Positions 6,767-16,217 of a stretch of 64,000 bases of DNA are shown piece after piece (position 1 is the first letter of the stretch; each line of letters starts with the position of its first letter). The stretch lies in the IMG/VR virus record IMGVR_UViG_3300037010_003311, positions 162,658-226,657 of that record; one strand, 5' to 3'. The translations under genes and the position numbers were made by a program. Origin of the DNA: a virus. The notes beneath the pieces are model-generated. The model searched no databases. It worked only from the letters and a program-made list of their open reading frames with translations, and had not been told where the DNA came from.

Positions 6767-7504
6767 TCATTTAATAAACCTTTCCAGAAACTTCATCTTT
6801 TTTAATTTATCGCTAATGGTAAGTCCATTAAGATGTTTTAAACTTTCTAGATTTTTATAGTGCCATTTAACCGAATCAATTTCCATCTCTAGTACTCCAT
6901 CACCCTTTATCGTATGAATAAAGATAACCACTGGTTTTACTTTCAGTTCCTGACAATTGGATACTTTTTTAAATTGCTCATCAAAGCTTCGTACCAAATT
7001 TATTTTTGGATTAATATATATATCCCAGACCTCCCAATCATTTATTTCAAACAATTGTATGTATGAGGAATGTAACTTATTGTCAGCGAGAGGGCCAGTT
7101 AATTGCATTTTATTAAAATCTATAGTTACTACCATTTGTAATTGGTTTTGGCCAATGAACTGGATCGCTTCATATGTAGGCCCCATCTGTAAAGCGGCAT
7201 CGCTAATATTAACCCATGTTGGTTTATCGGATACTAGACTAATTCCAGCCGCTACCCCTAAAGCGTTACCAAGAGTCTCTTCGCTGAAATTTACAAATGG
7301 TAACTCTTTATGCTTAATACCATAAGAATATTCAGAAATTGGTTTAATTGTGGTATCTAACCAACCATTCTTTTCCCAAGTATAATAATAAGCTTCTGCC
7401 CCAAACGGTTTACCAATTACTATATTCCAATCTTTAGTTACTAACCCATTACTAAATATATAATCTAAATAGTATAATTGTGAAAGAGCACTAGGTATAT
7501 GCAT
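6767..7504 (-). CDS. Transketolase-like subunit, TPP-binding domain, 245 aa
   Basis: It matches the N-terminal TPP domain of transketolase: NALGVAAGISL, the metal/TPP motif ISDAALQMGPTYEAIQF (with D replacing the usual G-D order), and IDFNKMQLTG. The start is taken as ATG at 7504, directly after the preceding stop; TTG at 7516 is an alternative. It pairs with the Pyr-domain gene just downstream. The C-terminal HTIKGDG motif of transketolases is also present, so the active site looks intact. Probable role: formation of a modified sugar precursor, inferred from the adjacent epimerases. Confidence 0.85.
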   Translation of the reverse strand: MHIPSALSQLYYLDYIFSNGLVTKDWNIVIGKPFGAEAYYYTWEKNGWLDTTIKPISEYSYGIKHKELPFVNFSEETLGNALGVAAGISLVSDKPTWVNISDAALQMGPTYEAIQFIGQNQLQMVVTIDFNKMQLTGPLADNKLHSSYIQLFEINDWEVWDIYINPKINLVRSFDEQFKKVSNCQELKVKPVVIFIHTIKGDGVLEMEIDSVKWHYKNLESLKHLNGLTISDKLKKMKFLERFIK

Positions 7505-7505
7505 A

Positions 7506-8369
7506 TTATAACCCAAACAATGATTTTAAATCTTCTGTTATGGAATACCCAATTGAATACTCCATCGGTGTATATTCATTTAAAATTTTTATTAACTTAG
7601 TATCTATTTCTCTATTAAAGACTGGAGCGATTAATTTATATGAATCATTCATACCAAATAATTTGCAGTTAAATATTTCATAATTTAACCGAATCATAAT
7701 TCTTTTATGATTAAACAGTTTTAATTTATTATTTTGATCGGTCGTGTCTAATATACAACTATTTTCGTAAATATTTGGGAAATAGCTAAAAATATTATTT
7801 TTTGTATATAATGGAAATTCATAAAATCTTTTATATAAATCAATTATTAAATCAATATCATTTTTAAGTAGTGGCTCAAAAGGTTTCCAAATAGAACCAG
7901 ATAAAGCACTGGTTCTATAATATGGTCTCGGCCCATCTTTTATTTCAAAATCATTAACGGTAGGATTCGTTTTCGAAAGTACTTTAACCGCTTCAATATA
8001 CTCACTAAAACTTGGAATATATGGTTCATTACTAGTAGCAGCTGCAATTAAAGCTTCATGACAATTAATCATCTGCTTTAAATCAATACTACACTCAATT
8101 TCCAAATCTTTAAGTAACTTATTACTAATTTTAAAATTTTCAATTATTTCAGGTGTAATATTTGCTGCATTATAGAAGTTATTATTATAATGATCTTCTA
8201 AACTAGCAAGAGATTTATAATAATAAGTAAAGTTAATATCGCGGAATACAAACCCCGCCGAGTCATCTATAAATATTATAGGATTAAGAGCCGTTGCTGC
8301 ATCATCAGCGTACAGCTCATTAATGTATTTCGTTTCCGCCTCAATTATGGCTTGCCTCGATTCGTTCAT
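7506..8369 (-). CDS. Unknown protein in radical SAM cluster, 287 aa
   Basis: I do not recognise this protein. It is soluble and mixed alpha/beta, with an early helix rich in Glu, an IIFIDDSAGFVFRDI stretch and several Tyr-rich regions. The start is set at 8369 because AAAGGGGG precedes it at correct spacing; a longer frame lacks this. It lies directly downstream of a radical SAM gene and upstream of the split transketolase. It could be a partner or substrate of that enzyme, which is inference only. Confidence 0.65.
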   Translation of the reverse strand: MNESRQAIIEAETKYINELYADDAATALNPIIFIDDSAGFVFRDINFTYYYKSLASLEDHYNNNFYNAANITPEIIENFKISNKLLKDLEIECSIDLKQMINCHEALIAAATSNEPYIPSFSEYIEAVKVLSKTNPTVNDFEIKDGPRPYYRTSALSGSIWKPFEPLLKNDIDLIIDLYKRFYEFPLYTKNNIFSYFPNIYENSCILDTTDQNNKLKLFNHKRIMIRLNYEIFNCKLFGMNDSYKLIAPVFNREIDTKLIKILNEYTPMEYSIGYSITEDLKSLFGL

Positions 8370-8410
8370 GGTTTCCCCCTTTAAATAGATTTGAATCACA
8401 GTTAAGCGAA

Positions 8411-9385
8411 TCAATAATTACATATACTAAATGTTAATAATTCGGAATCCGAAACATTTGAATTATCTATTTTTATTTCAGAAAGAATAGTTTCAATCTC
8501 TTTTATTTTAATAGTTTTTGTTTCGTTTTCGTAATGTATTTCTACTTCATCTTTATTTATAAAAAATGATGCTGATGGGTTATAGTTCAACGAGGTTTTA
8601 TCTAATTTCGAAGTATTGTACATATCAAATATTTTTTCTATATCGGAAAACTTATCGATAATAGGTTCCCGGCCATAATTAAGAAATTTAAAATTATCTC
8701 GAACAAAGTCGAAGCATTCTTTATAGCTTTTAATAAATGTTATAGTTTTATATATTTTGAACTTATTTAATACACTTGCTTCAGTAATATTAAATGGTTC
8801 AAAGATTCTATAATCGAACCCAATATTAATATAGATATTCTCTAAATTAAGAGTTTTTAAATACTCTAAAAATCCTAAATACTTTTTAGGATCTTCTGTA
8901 ACAACTAAATTCAAATTAACATAACCATAATATTTATATGTTGTTATAATATTTTGAATTATAAATTTTAGTGACCATCTTGGTCCGTTTGTACGTTCTG
9001 GGTCCTCGATATGTGGACTAATAACCATATCAACATTCTCTATTTTATAGAGCTCTTTAATTATAGTATTAAACTTTTTTATCGGTATTTCACCATTAGT
9101 GAAAACATAACCTTTATAATTTTCAATGACTTGTTGCTTATATCGCATTAGCTCAATAAAATATGGAGCTAATAATAGTTCACCACCAGCTTCCATAAAT
9201 ATTTTACCTTGCTTTGGCATTACATGATTAAAGTATGGTACTATATCGAAGTTTCCAGAATGGTTTTCGGTTATTGTATTATTTAGAAAATTATAACAGA
9301 AGTCACATTTTAAATTACATTCGGTGTACCACTCGACACATATAATAATATCATCTGGATCAATACTGATTCGGTGGGAACTCAT
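8411..9385 (-). CDS. Radical SAM protein 1, 324 aa
   Basis: The CxxxCxxC iron-sulphur motif is at Cys23, Cys27 and Cys30 (ECNLKCDFC), and AGGEL at 66-70 is the SAM-binding GGE motif. The central region has the alternating strands and helices of the partial TIM barrel. No extra cysteine cluster is seen at the C-terminus, so no SPASM domain. Such enzymes cleave SAM to a 5'-deoxyadenosyl radical. It overlaps the next upstream gene by one base (TAATG-type junction). The substrate is unknown. Confidence 0.85.
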   Translation of the reverse strand: MSSHRISIDPDDIIICVEWYTECNLKCDFCYNFLNNTITENHSGNFDIVPYFNHVMPKQGKIFMEAGGELLLAPYFIELMRYKQQVIENYKGYVFTNGEIPIKKFNTIIKELYKIENVDMVISPHIEDPERTNGPRWSLKFIIQNIITTYKYYGYVNLNLVVTEDPKKYLGFLEYLKTLNLENIYINIGFDYRIFEPFNITEASVLNKFKIYKTITFIKSYKECFDFVRDNFKFLNYGREPIIDKFSDIEKIFDMYNTSKLDKTSLNYNPSASFFINKDEVEIHYENETKTIKIKEIETILSEIKIDNSNVSDSELLTFSICNY

Positions 9386-9969
9386 TAATAATCCTTAATT
9401 ATAAACATCGGGTACTTAGGAGCTTTCATTTGGAAAGCATAATCAACTAAAAATTTTTTTTCATCTTCGAAATTATTAAGAAATGGTTTTTGTACAAAAA
9501 TATAATTATTAAAAATTAAAAAGGTATCTATCAATGGTACAATCCCAGTAGTTAAAACATGATCGAATAGTAGATCGGCAAACTTAATACCACAATATTG
9601 TTTAATAATCAAATTATCTTTATTTGGATAGTTCTTTATAAACTCTATAATATCTTGATCAGGTAAAGCGTTAGGATTTATTATGTTAGTATAATTATTA
9701 TTAATTTTATAGAAAAAGTTTTTATCCTGGATGCGTGGGGTAAATACTTCTAATTTAGTATGATCGCTTGCAACCTTAAAGCCATAATGTTCGTGAGCAA
9801 GAAGTGTACTAACTACATCAGACTGCTTGAAATCAAGAATCTTTTCTATAAGTGGTTCATAAAAGCCATAATCATCTAAAAATTCTTGAATCTTTCTAGT
9901 TTTAATATATTTAATTTTTTCTTCATTGCTAAAAATTTCATCACCTTTTATTTGAATAATATTTCCCAT
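9385..9969 (-). CDS. Unknown protein between two radical SAM genes, 194 aa
   Basis: No known family is recognised. The sequence is helical at the N-terminus and then mixed, with a single Cys. The ATG at 9969 is preferred because AGAGGT precedes it; the longer frame would overlap the next gene. It is placed exactly between two radical SAM genes, with one-base and ten-base junctions, which suggests it acts with them as partner, carrier or substrate. Confidence 0.65.
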   Translation of the reverse strand: MGNIIQIKGDEIFSNEEKIKYIKTRKIQEFLDDYGFYEPLIEKILDFKQSDVVSTLLAHEHYGFKVASDHTKLEVFTPRIQDKNFFYKINNNYTNIINPNALPDQDIIEFIKNYPNKDNLIIKQYCGIKFADLLFDHVLTTGIVPLIDTFLIFNNYIFVQKPFLNNFEDEKKFLVDYAFQMKAPKYPMFIIKDY

Positions 9970-9979
9970 ATTAATACCT

Positions 9980-10828
9980 CTAATTTTCCCAAAACTCATT
10001 ATCAAAATAACAAAAATTATTATGACATTGAGATATTATATATTCGTTACCACTAAAATTAAATTCCGAAAGTTTGATGCCAGTTTTATTAGTAAATATA
10101 TCATTAAAACATTTATATACTACATTATCCTGAATAAATAAAACGAAATTTTTAATATGGCACCGTTTATTAAAACTAGAGGTATTATTTTTCCATATTT
10201 CATAATTACTTAATTTATTAAACCGATGCGGTATAAATGCCCAATCATTTTTTAAATACTTAAAATTTTTATCTTGTTCCAAAGAAACTAAATGTTTACT
10301 ACTTGGACTAGCATCAAGTTTTTTTGGTAATAATGGATAGTATTGAACTTTGTCTTTATAAATCAATTTTAACTTTTTATATAATTCGATATTTGACCGA
10401 GGTAGATCCATTATGGAGATTTCGTTAAGATTTGAACTAAATGTATTAATTGTTTTTAGTAGTTCAATAAATTTAGTTTCAGTATAATGAAAAGAGTAAT
10501 TTAATTTTATATCAGGGTATGATGCTACGGCTGCTTCGACTACCGCGGGGTTAGAACCATTAGTCTGCAAAATTATAGAACCAAAGTAACTTTTAGCTAA
10601 TAGTATTAAATCTATAAGTTCTGGGTGCAAAGTAGGTTCGCCTCCAAATATAAATAAAATATTATTATCAATACCTGATTCTTTAACCCTAAGTTTATCG
10701 AAAAAATTTTTTAGATTCAAGAAATCTATTTTTGTATAGTCTATAGATGATTCAAGCGATTTATGCATATCCTCACAATACGGACAATTGTAATTACAAC
10801 TTTCAATTAATCGGTACTCTATTTTCAT
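9980..10828 (-). CDS. Radical SAM protein 2, 282 aa
   Basis: The CNYNCPYC motif begins at Cys11, and FGGEPTLHPE at about 61-70 is the GGE motif. A C-terminal set of cysteines (RCH..., YKCFND, QCHNNFCYF) suggests a short auxiliary-cluster (twitch or reduced SPASM) domain. The radical SAM motif is very close to the N-terminus. The start overlaps the previous gene by 26 nt. The auxiliary cluster points to a peptide or large-substrate enzyme, but the substrate is unknown. Confidence 0.87.
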   Translation of the reverse strand: MKIEYRLIESCNYNCPYCEDMHKSLESSIDYTKIDFLNLKNFFDKLRVKESGIDNNILFIFGGEPTLHPELIDLILLAKSYFGSIILQTNGSNPAVVEAAVASYPDIKLNYSFHYTETKFIELLKTINTFSSNLNEISIMDLPRSNIELYKKLKLIYKDKVQYYPLLPKKLDASPSSKHLVSLEQDKNFKYLKNDWAFIPHRFNKLSNYEIWKNNTSSFNKRCHIKNFVLFIQDNVVYKCFNDIFTNKTGIKLSEFNFSGNEYIISQCHNNFCYFDNEFWEN

Positions 10829-11939
10829 TTGGCCCTCTATTTTTTACTTTTAGTGTTTTTAGTAAACCATCGCAGAAGCACCCATTATGAGGGCAACACT
10901 TAGGAATAATAGCTTTAATATTTTTGAAAAAATTAAAATTTGTAGTAAGATCAGCCCGTATATTAAAACAAAATTGTTTTACTTCTCCACGAAAGTTAAT
11001 TTCATAATTATTATTATAACAATCCCAACCTTTAAAATGTGCAAATTTTTTAGAATAGATATCATAATCATTTAATAATAGTGGAGTCTCTATATCTGGT
11101 TCGGACCAATAGATAATATTTGGTTTATATAAAGCCTCTTGTTCTAGGTACTGGAATTCATTATAAAATTCTTCTGTATAATTATGTAGTTTATGCATAT
11201 CACCATCATCATATAAAAAATGTGGATGGATTTCTATCCCATTGGTTATCAATTCGCGAATTATATTCTTAATAAATGGCCAATATTTTTTATCTGGGTG
11301 CAGCATCACATTTACTTTATTTCTATAACCTTTATTTTGCATAGTTAAAATTTTATCAATGAACTGATTATATTTATCTATATATTCAAAATGAATGCTC
11401 CATAAAAAATATATTTTTGGACCACCCCTAGTATCATTAGAAGTTTGTTTTATAGAATTTTCATAATGATCAATATCTGGTAAAGATTCAAAGAACTCTA
11501 AAGGTTGGATGGAATTAGTAGTTATATATAGTCTAGAATCCGGGTGCCGGTTAATAGCTTTCCAACTTAATTCCATTAATTCCAAAAACCTAGGATGGAT
11601 GGTTGGTTCACCACCTTGGAAACCTAAAAATATTGGTAGGGTGCTGCGCTCTAAAGCCGCTATAACTAGCTTTTGCCGGTTCCAAGTATCTTGCTTATTC
11701 CATAAACCATCTGGGGAATATTGTTTAATTGCATAACAGTAAGCGCAATTCAGTTGACACTTAGTACTAACGTCCCAGTGGATATATAACCGGTTAACTT
11801 TATGAATATGTTCTACTGATATGGCTTCTGGAGCAGTCGATACAATATTTGTATTACCGTGACCCAATAGTTTAAATTCATTTAGTTTGTCTAAGATATC
11901 TATTTTTTCCATATTTAAGTAGTTCCATTTCATTTTCAT
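10803..11939 (-). CDS. Radical SAM protein 3 with C-terminal Cys cluster, 378 aa
   Basis: It has CQLNCAYC at 61-68 and FQGGEPTIHP around 108-116. The C-terminus carries DCYNNN, QFCFN and the dense CCPHNGCFCDG cluster, consistent with a SPASM-like auxiliary iron-sulphur domain. The first 50 residues are an N-terminal extension. The reported start (11939) overlaps the upstream gene by 62 nt; internal ATGs are possible. Enzymes of this architecture usually modify peptides or proteins. Confidence 0.86.
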   Translation of the reverse strand: MKMKWNYLNMEKIDILDKLNEFKLLGHGNTNIVSTAPEAISVEHIHKVNRLYIHWDVSTKCQLNCAYCYAIKQYSPDGLWNKQDTWNRQKLVIAALERSTLPIFLGFQGGEPTIHPRFLELMELSWKAINRHPDSRLYITTNSIQPLEFFESLPDIDHYENSIKQTSNDTRGGPKIYFLWSIHFEYIDKYNQFIDKILTMQNKGYRNKVNVMLHPDKKYWPFIKNIIRELITNGIEIHPHFLYDDGDMHKLHNYTEEFYNEFQYLEQEALYKPNIIYWSEPDIETPLLLNDYDIYSKKFAHFKGWDCYNNNYEINFRGEVKQFCFNIRADLTTNFNFFKNIKAIIPKCCPHNGCFCDGLLKTLKVKNRGPNENRVPIN

Positions 11940-12720
11940 AATTTATTTCTCTAAAGTTTTCTATTTCTAGTAGTGAGAGTTGACTCCAGTCTAAATCCTC
12001 TGAATAAGGTTTAAGTAGTCGTAGTTTAAAAATAGATAATGGGGTCTTTGTTAAATTATCAAAAAATCCATTTTTATTATATATATAATAATAAAAATTC
12101 TTAGATTTATATTCGTTTGATCCATTCCAATCATCAATAAAATATAAAATATCATATTGATTGAAAAAATTTATAAGTCGTTGATAATCTTTATTATTTG
12201 GATCAAGTATTGAAACTTCTAATATAGTATTTTTAGATTGTTTTAAATAATCTTGCAAGTCTAAAAATTTTGATTCAGTTTTAAGTTTCAATAATTCTGG
12301 ATGAATACTTATATTTAAAATTAGTAATATATTAGTATCTTTAAATATATCTATTACATACTTATAAAAACTTAAAGACCCTGAAAAATTTGTAGGTATT
12401 ACTAAACGAACAGCTTTGTCGGCAAACATATTCTTTATAAGATTAAGATATGGTATAACAGTATCTTTAAATAATGATAACTCTCCACCTTGTATAATTA
12501 AAAAGAATTGTTCGATCTCGTTTTTCTTACATTCTAATAAAAAGAATTTTAGATTATAAGTTAATGTTTTTAAATCAATAAGCTTTTTTTGTGAAGTTTC
12601 TGAACCCTGTGAACAGTAACTACAACTGAAGTTACAATAACTAGTTAATTCTATTGTTAGATTCACACTTTTTAATTTTGGGTTAATTTTTAACCGTTGT
12701 ATTATTGAGGAATCTTTCAT
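11878..12720 (-). CDS. Radical SAM protein 4, 280 aa
   Basis: It has YCNFSCSYCSQG with Cys29, Cys33 and Cys36, and IIQGGELSLF as the GGE motif near residue 79. It is short, and the C-terminal half lacks cysteines, so there is no auxiliary cluster domain. It overlaps the downstream radical SAM gene by 62 nt and the upstream glycosyltransferase gene by 38 nt. These long overlaps indicate compact, coupled expression. The substrate is unknown. Confidence 0.84.
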   Translation of the reverse strand: MKDSSIIQRLKINPKLKSVNLTIELTSYCNFSCSYCSQGSETSQKKLIDLKTLTYNLKFFLLECKKNEIEQFFLIIQGGELSLFKDTVIPYLNLIKNMFADKAVRLVIPTNFSGSLSFYKYVIDIFKDTNILLILNISIHPELLKLKTESKFLDLQDYLKQSKNTILEVSILDPNNKDYQRLINFFNQYDILYFIDDWNGSNEYKSKNFYYYIYNKNGFFDNLTKTPLSIFKLRLLKPYSEDLDWSQLSLLEIENFREINYENEMELLKYGKNRYLRQTK

Positions 12721-13342
12721 CTTTATTATGCTCCGGAAAACTTATATTATCTAAACCATCACATGTTTGGATAAACATTTGTTTTTTTATTAAGGTTATT
12801 TTGCCATCCGAGCCATCCACGGATTGTTTAAGTATTTGAAAAAGTTTCCAATCATTATCTAGGTGATTATTTAATAACTCAGATGGAAAACTAGGTAATA
12901 ATTCTTTTTTAAAAATAATTTGCGAAAGTTGGAATAAATCATTTGTAGTTTCTATTTTAAAATTATTTCTATAAGTTAGTTGTAGTAACCGATCTTCTAA
13001 TTTAGCCGGTTTGTAATTCATATAAATTAATGAAGAATCTAAAACTAAATGTTCAACAAAAGATGATGATAAATAATCATCGTCTTCTAAAAAGTAAATG
13101 TATTCACCACTAGCTAAATCAAATAAATGTTTATATAAATAACCTAAATTATTATTACTATAATATGAATATCTAATCGGGTAAGAATCGGAGTATATTT
13201 CCTGAATATCTTTACTATCGTTATTAACGAGAACTTCTATATTAAATGAAAATTTAAACTGTAAAATACTATTAATACACCGTTCAAATAACTTTGGTCG
13301 GTTATGAGTTAAAATCAATATGCTCAATTTGGGGATAGACAT
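12683..13342 (-). CDS. GT2-family glycosyltransferase, 219 aa
   Basis: It starts PKLSILILTHNRPKLFERC, the classical first strand and NR motif of GT-A family 2 enzymes. EVLVNNDS is the second nucleotide-binding strand, and YFLEDDDYL supplies the DXD-type metal site. The protein is short for the family and ends soon after the acceptor region (HLDNDWKLF). It transfers a sugar from a nucleotide donor to an unknown acceptor. It lies within the radical SAM cluster and overlaps both neighbours. RBS AAAAGGA precedes the ATG. Confidence 0.87.
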   Translation of the reverse strand: MSIPKLSILILTHNRPKLFERCINSILQFKFSFNIEVLVNNDSKDIQEIYSDSYPIRYSYYSNNNLGYLYKHLFDLASGEYIYFLEDDDYLSSSFVEHLVLDSSLIYMNYKPAKLEDRLLQLTYRNNFKIETTNDLFQLSQIIFKKELLPSFPSELLNNHLDNDWKLFQILKQSVDGSDGKITLIKKQMFIQTCDGLDNISFPEHNKDERFLNNTTVKN

Positions 13343-14357
13343 CTTGCTTTCCTTTTAATTGTTTTTCTATACCATCACATTCTTTAAACCATTTACATTT
13401 CATACACTCTTTTGGCTTATAATAAGTGTATTCTCTAGATCGTTTTGCTGCATTCCATCCTAATTCTAAAGACTCGGACCAAGTATATTGTTTATTATTA
13501 TCAAATTTATAATCTCCATTATAAACTTCTTTATTCCAATCAGTTGTATCAAATACGTGCTGAAACTGACCATAAACTAAATCTGTAAATTCCCCAGCAA
13601 AGCAAAAGGGCAAATACCGAATACGAATATCAAATTCTGGATAACTAACTTTAAGCTGGCGTATAGTATTCAAAACTGGAACACTAAGCTCTTCGTATTT
13701 AATTATGTTGGATTTTGCATTATCATCCCAATAATTATGAAATATGAAATTTACTTGTTTTAATCCAAACTTGATAAAATGGTATATTACTTGTAAAAAA
13801 CTATTATCTATACAATTACGGTTACTAGTTGTAATAGTGCAGTTAATACGGGTTATAATACCATTAGATAATGAATTGGTAATAGCTTTAACTAAGTTTT
13901 TATAAGCTCCTGGTTTACCAACTATTTCATCATGATAATGATCGGTACCATGCATACTGAATAAAATCTCTTTTAATCCATAATCTTTAGACTTAAGAAG
14001 GAAATCAAGATCTTTAAATTTTTGACCATGACTAAGAGTACTAACATGATCAAATCCTTCGTTACAATATTTTAAAATCCTAAACCAGTCTGGGTGAATA
14101 CTACTTTCTCCACCACTAAGTTCGATTTCTTTAATAAGGCTATAACTGCTAATATAATCAATACGGTCTTTAATAATTTTAAAATTATCCATCTTATCTA
14201 AACGATCTTTATAATAACAGAATGTACAATTCAGATTACAAAGAGTTCCGGTATCCAATTTTGCTCGCTTACAAAGAGGGTTAGTTTGTTCGGACCATAA
14301 TGGATTAATTTCTGGCGTAGCAATTAAATTATAATTCATTTTATCCCTTTTTTCCAT
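13302..14357 (-). CDS. Radical SAM protein 5, 351 aa
   Basis: It has CNLNCTFC at Cys40, Cys44 and Cys47 and ELSGGESSIHPDW as the GGE motif at about 82-84. Near the C-terminus KECMKCKWFKEC forms a compact cysteine cluster like the end of a SPASM domain. It has AAAGGT before the ATG at 14357; a second in-frame ATG (residue 7) also has AAGGG. It overlaps the GT2 gene by 41 nt. The combination suggests modification of a peptide or of a sugar-carrying substrate. Confidence 0.87.
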   Translation of the reverse strand: MEKRDKMNYNLIATPEINPLWSEQTNPLCKRAKLDTGTLCNLNCTFCYYKDRLDKMDNFKIIKDRIDYISSYSLIKEIELSGGESSIHPDWFRILKYCNEGFDHVSTLSHGQKFKDLDFLLKSKDYGLKEILFSMHGTDHYHDEIVGKPGAYKNLVKAITNSLSNGIITRINCTITTSNRNCIDNSFLQVIYHFIKFGLKQVNFIFHNYWDDNAKSNIIKYEELSVPVLNTIRQLKVSYPEFDIRIRYLPFCFAGEFTDLVYGQFQHVFDTTDWNKEVYNGDYKFDNNKQYTWSESLELGWNAAKRSREYTYYKPKECMKCKWFKECDGIEKQLKGKQDVYPQIEHIDFNS

Positions 14358-14369
14358 TAATAATACCTT

Positions 14370-14419
14370 TGTGTAGATAATTGATTTTTCTCTTAAAGAT
14401 AGTAGTTACTCTACACAAT
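14370..14419. repeat. Short inverted repeat between radical SAM 5 and GT-B-like gene
   Basis: TTGTGTAGA and its reverse complement TCTACACAA flank about 30 nt in the short gap upstream of the radical SAM 5 start. It could be a weak terminator or leader structure. Confidence 0.35.
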
Positions 14420-14422
14420 TCG

Positions 14423-15409
14423 TTATTTTTTACCAAGAATTTGTCTTATCGTTTCGATAATTATATCCGAATCATCCAAATATAAGCTATCGAAATTATT
14501 TTCTATATCCCATTTTCTAACCATCAGACCAGTGTCGATTTTTAAATAATCTTCGTCAATATCATTATCGTAAATTACTGGAATACCAAAATATTTACAT
14601 TCCGCAATCATACGAGGACTACAATCCCATTTACGATCTATTGGTGTATAGATATATGCTGACATAATTTCAAAAATATTATGGATTGGTACTACTCTAT
14701 AGCAAACTTGTTTATCAATAATAGGATTATCAAGTAAAGGGCTCTCTTTATTAATAAGAATAAGTAAGCGTTCGTGGTTATTCAAATTAGATAAATGTTT
14801 TTTAATAGTACAATTATCGATCAGTTTACAATTACTCGTAGCATATAATATTACATTCTTTGGTAATTGACTTTCCATATGATTAAAGCTATCAGTTTTT
14901 AATATTGGATTTAAAGCATTAAAGTTTAATTTTTTAACATAATTAAGTTTCTTTGCATTGAGTGGTAATTTATAATTTAATCGTTCATCCACCATAAATA
15001 ATATTTTATCAATTAAGTTATTATACAACTGGAACTTGGAGTAATCTCTAGTCCCACATGGAAATAAAATCAAACCTTTTACATTATATATATTTACCTC
15101 ATTAAGTAAACCATCGGTAAAAATTAGAATGGAGTTAGGACAATTATAAATTCTTGGCCTACTAAATTTAATTTTTAAATCTTTTACTAAATTTGGATCA
15201 TACTTAGATAATGCTATTTCCATTTCTTCTTTACTAATATCCTCACCAAAAACTATTTCAACTTTATAATATTTATTTAGTAAGATATAATATTCGATTA
15301 CTTCAAAAAAATGGCCACAAATTCCATGTTTATTATCATGACTACTATAAGTAAGTATTACTTCTGCATCCGAAGTAAAAGCCAATTGCTTTTTAATTTT
15401 ATTTTCCAT
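14423..15409 (-). CDS. GT-B-like glycosyltransferase-type protein, 328 aa
   Basis: The C-terminal third has RKWDCSPRMIAECKYFGIPV followed by an acidic strand and a D-rich tail (YLDDSD). The layout resembles the donor-binding domain of GT-B enzymes, where a conserved Pro-Arg-x-x-x-Glu helix contacts the nucleotide sugar. The N-terminal half (HDNKHGICGHFFEVIEYY) would be the acceptor domain. The protein at 18417-19259 has a similar organisation with NNRLIPEAKFY. The assignment rests on the fold pattern only. It overlaps the next upstream radical SAM gene by 11 nt. Confidence 0.55.
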   Translation of the reverse strand: MENKIKKQLAFTSDAEVILTYSSHDNKHGICGHFFEVIEYYILLNKYYKVEIVFGEDISKEEMEIALSKYDPNLVKDLKIKFSRPRIYNCPNSILIFTDGLLNEVNIYNVKGLILFPCGTRDYSKFQLYNNLIDKILFMVDERLNYKLPLNAKKLNYVKKLNFNALNPILKTDSFNHMESQLPKNVILYATSNCKLIDNCTIKKHLSNLNNHERLLILINKESPLLDNPIIDKQVCYRVVPIHNIFEIMSAYIYTPIDRKWDCSPRMIAECKYFGIPVIYDNDIDEDYLKIDTGLMVRKWDIENNFDSLYLDDSDIIIETIRQILGKK

Positions 15410-16217
15410 TATTATTCCAGTTTTGTTTACATATATTAAAGTTTTTTAAACTATTAATTGTTGGCTGAAATTGATTAGAACTAAATGAGGTACATGTTTT
15501 GCATATATCTGGAGTGATACCATCTTTAAAATCTTTAAATAATTTATATCGTTTACCATCTAAATAAAGATCTTTAAAATTGGTTTTATAAATATTTCCA
15601 AGTATAGCATCTTTAGTGAGATCGGTTGGTTCTCCGGAACAAGTGCAATAATTGAAATCACCATTTGATAAAATTCGTGGTACCCATAGATTTGAACACA
15701 CTCCAGTTATTTTTGGAACATTTATTCGGGATTGAGTTTCACAATCATAATCATAAAATCTGTTCCGATTACTTAATTCGATATTGATACCATATTGTTT
15801 TGCAAGTTGAATATTTTCTTCAATCTTATAAAAAAATTTATCCTTAGCTCTTGTCTGGTATTTAAATTCTTCTATCCCATCGCATCCATAATGAGAAACA
15901 TGAATTTTTAATTTTTTTAAATTAATACCATTCGTAGTTAACTTATCGAAATTTATTTTAGAAAAATTTGTATGAAATTCAATTGTTTTAAGATTTGAAT
16001 TGGTGAATAATTTTAGAATTTCATATATATCTGGGTGCAAAAATATTTCACCTCGACTTGGAGTTAATTTTAAATATGTTATTTTTAGTTCATTGATATC
16101 TTTAATTAAAGTTTTGATTGTGTCGAGGTTAATTATTTCTAATGGTTCTTTTGTATTACCCGCCCCACAAAAATAGCACTTAAAATTACACTGATTAATG
16201 ATCTCAATTGCCAACAT
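15399..16217 (-). CDS. Radical SAM protein 6 with SPASM-type C-terminus, 272 aa
   Basis: It has CNFKCYFC at Cys10, Cys14 and Cys17. The GGE motif is altered to SRGE near residue 54-57. The C-terminal part has GVCSNLWVPRILSNGDFNY-CTC and later ICKTC, the typical order of a SPASM domain that binds auxiliary clusters. It resembles the small SPASM enzymes that act on peptides or on sugar-type molecules. It overlaps its upstream neighbour by 14 nt. Confidence 0.88.
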   Translation of the reverse strand: MLAIEIINQCNFKCYFCGAGNTKEPLEIINLDTIKTLIKDINELKITYLKLTPSRGEIFLHPDIYEILKLFTNSNLKTIEFHTNFSKINFDKLTTNGINLKKLKIHVSHYGCDGIEEFKYQTRAKDKFFYKIEENIQLAKQYGINIELSNRNRFYDYDCETQSRINVPKITGVCSNLWVPRILSNGDFNYCTCSGEPTDLTKDAILGNIYKTNFKDLYLDGKRYKLFKDFKDGITPDICKTCTSFSSNQFQPTINSLKNFNICKQNWNNNGK

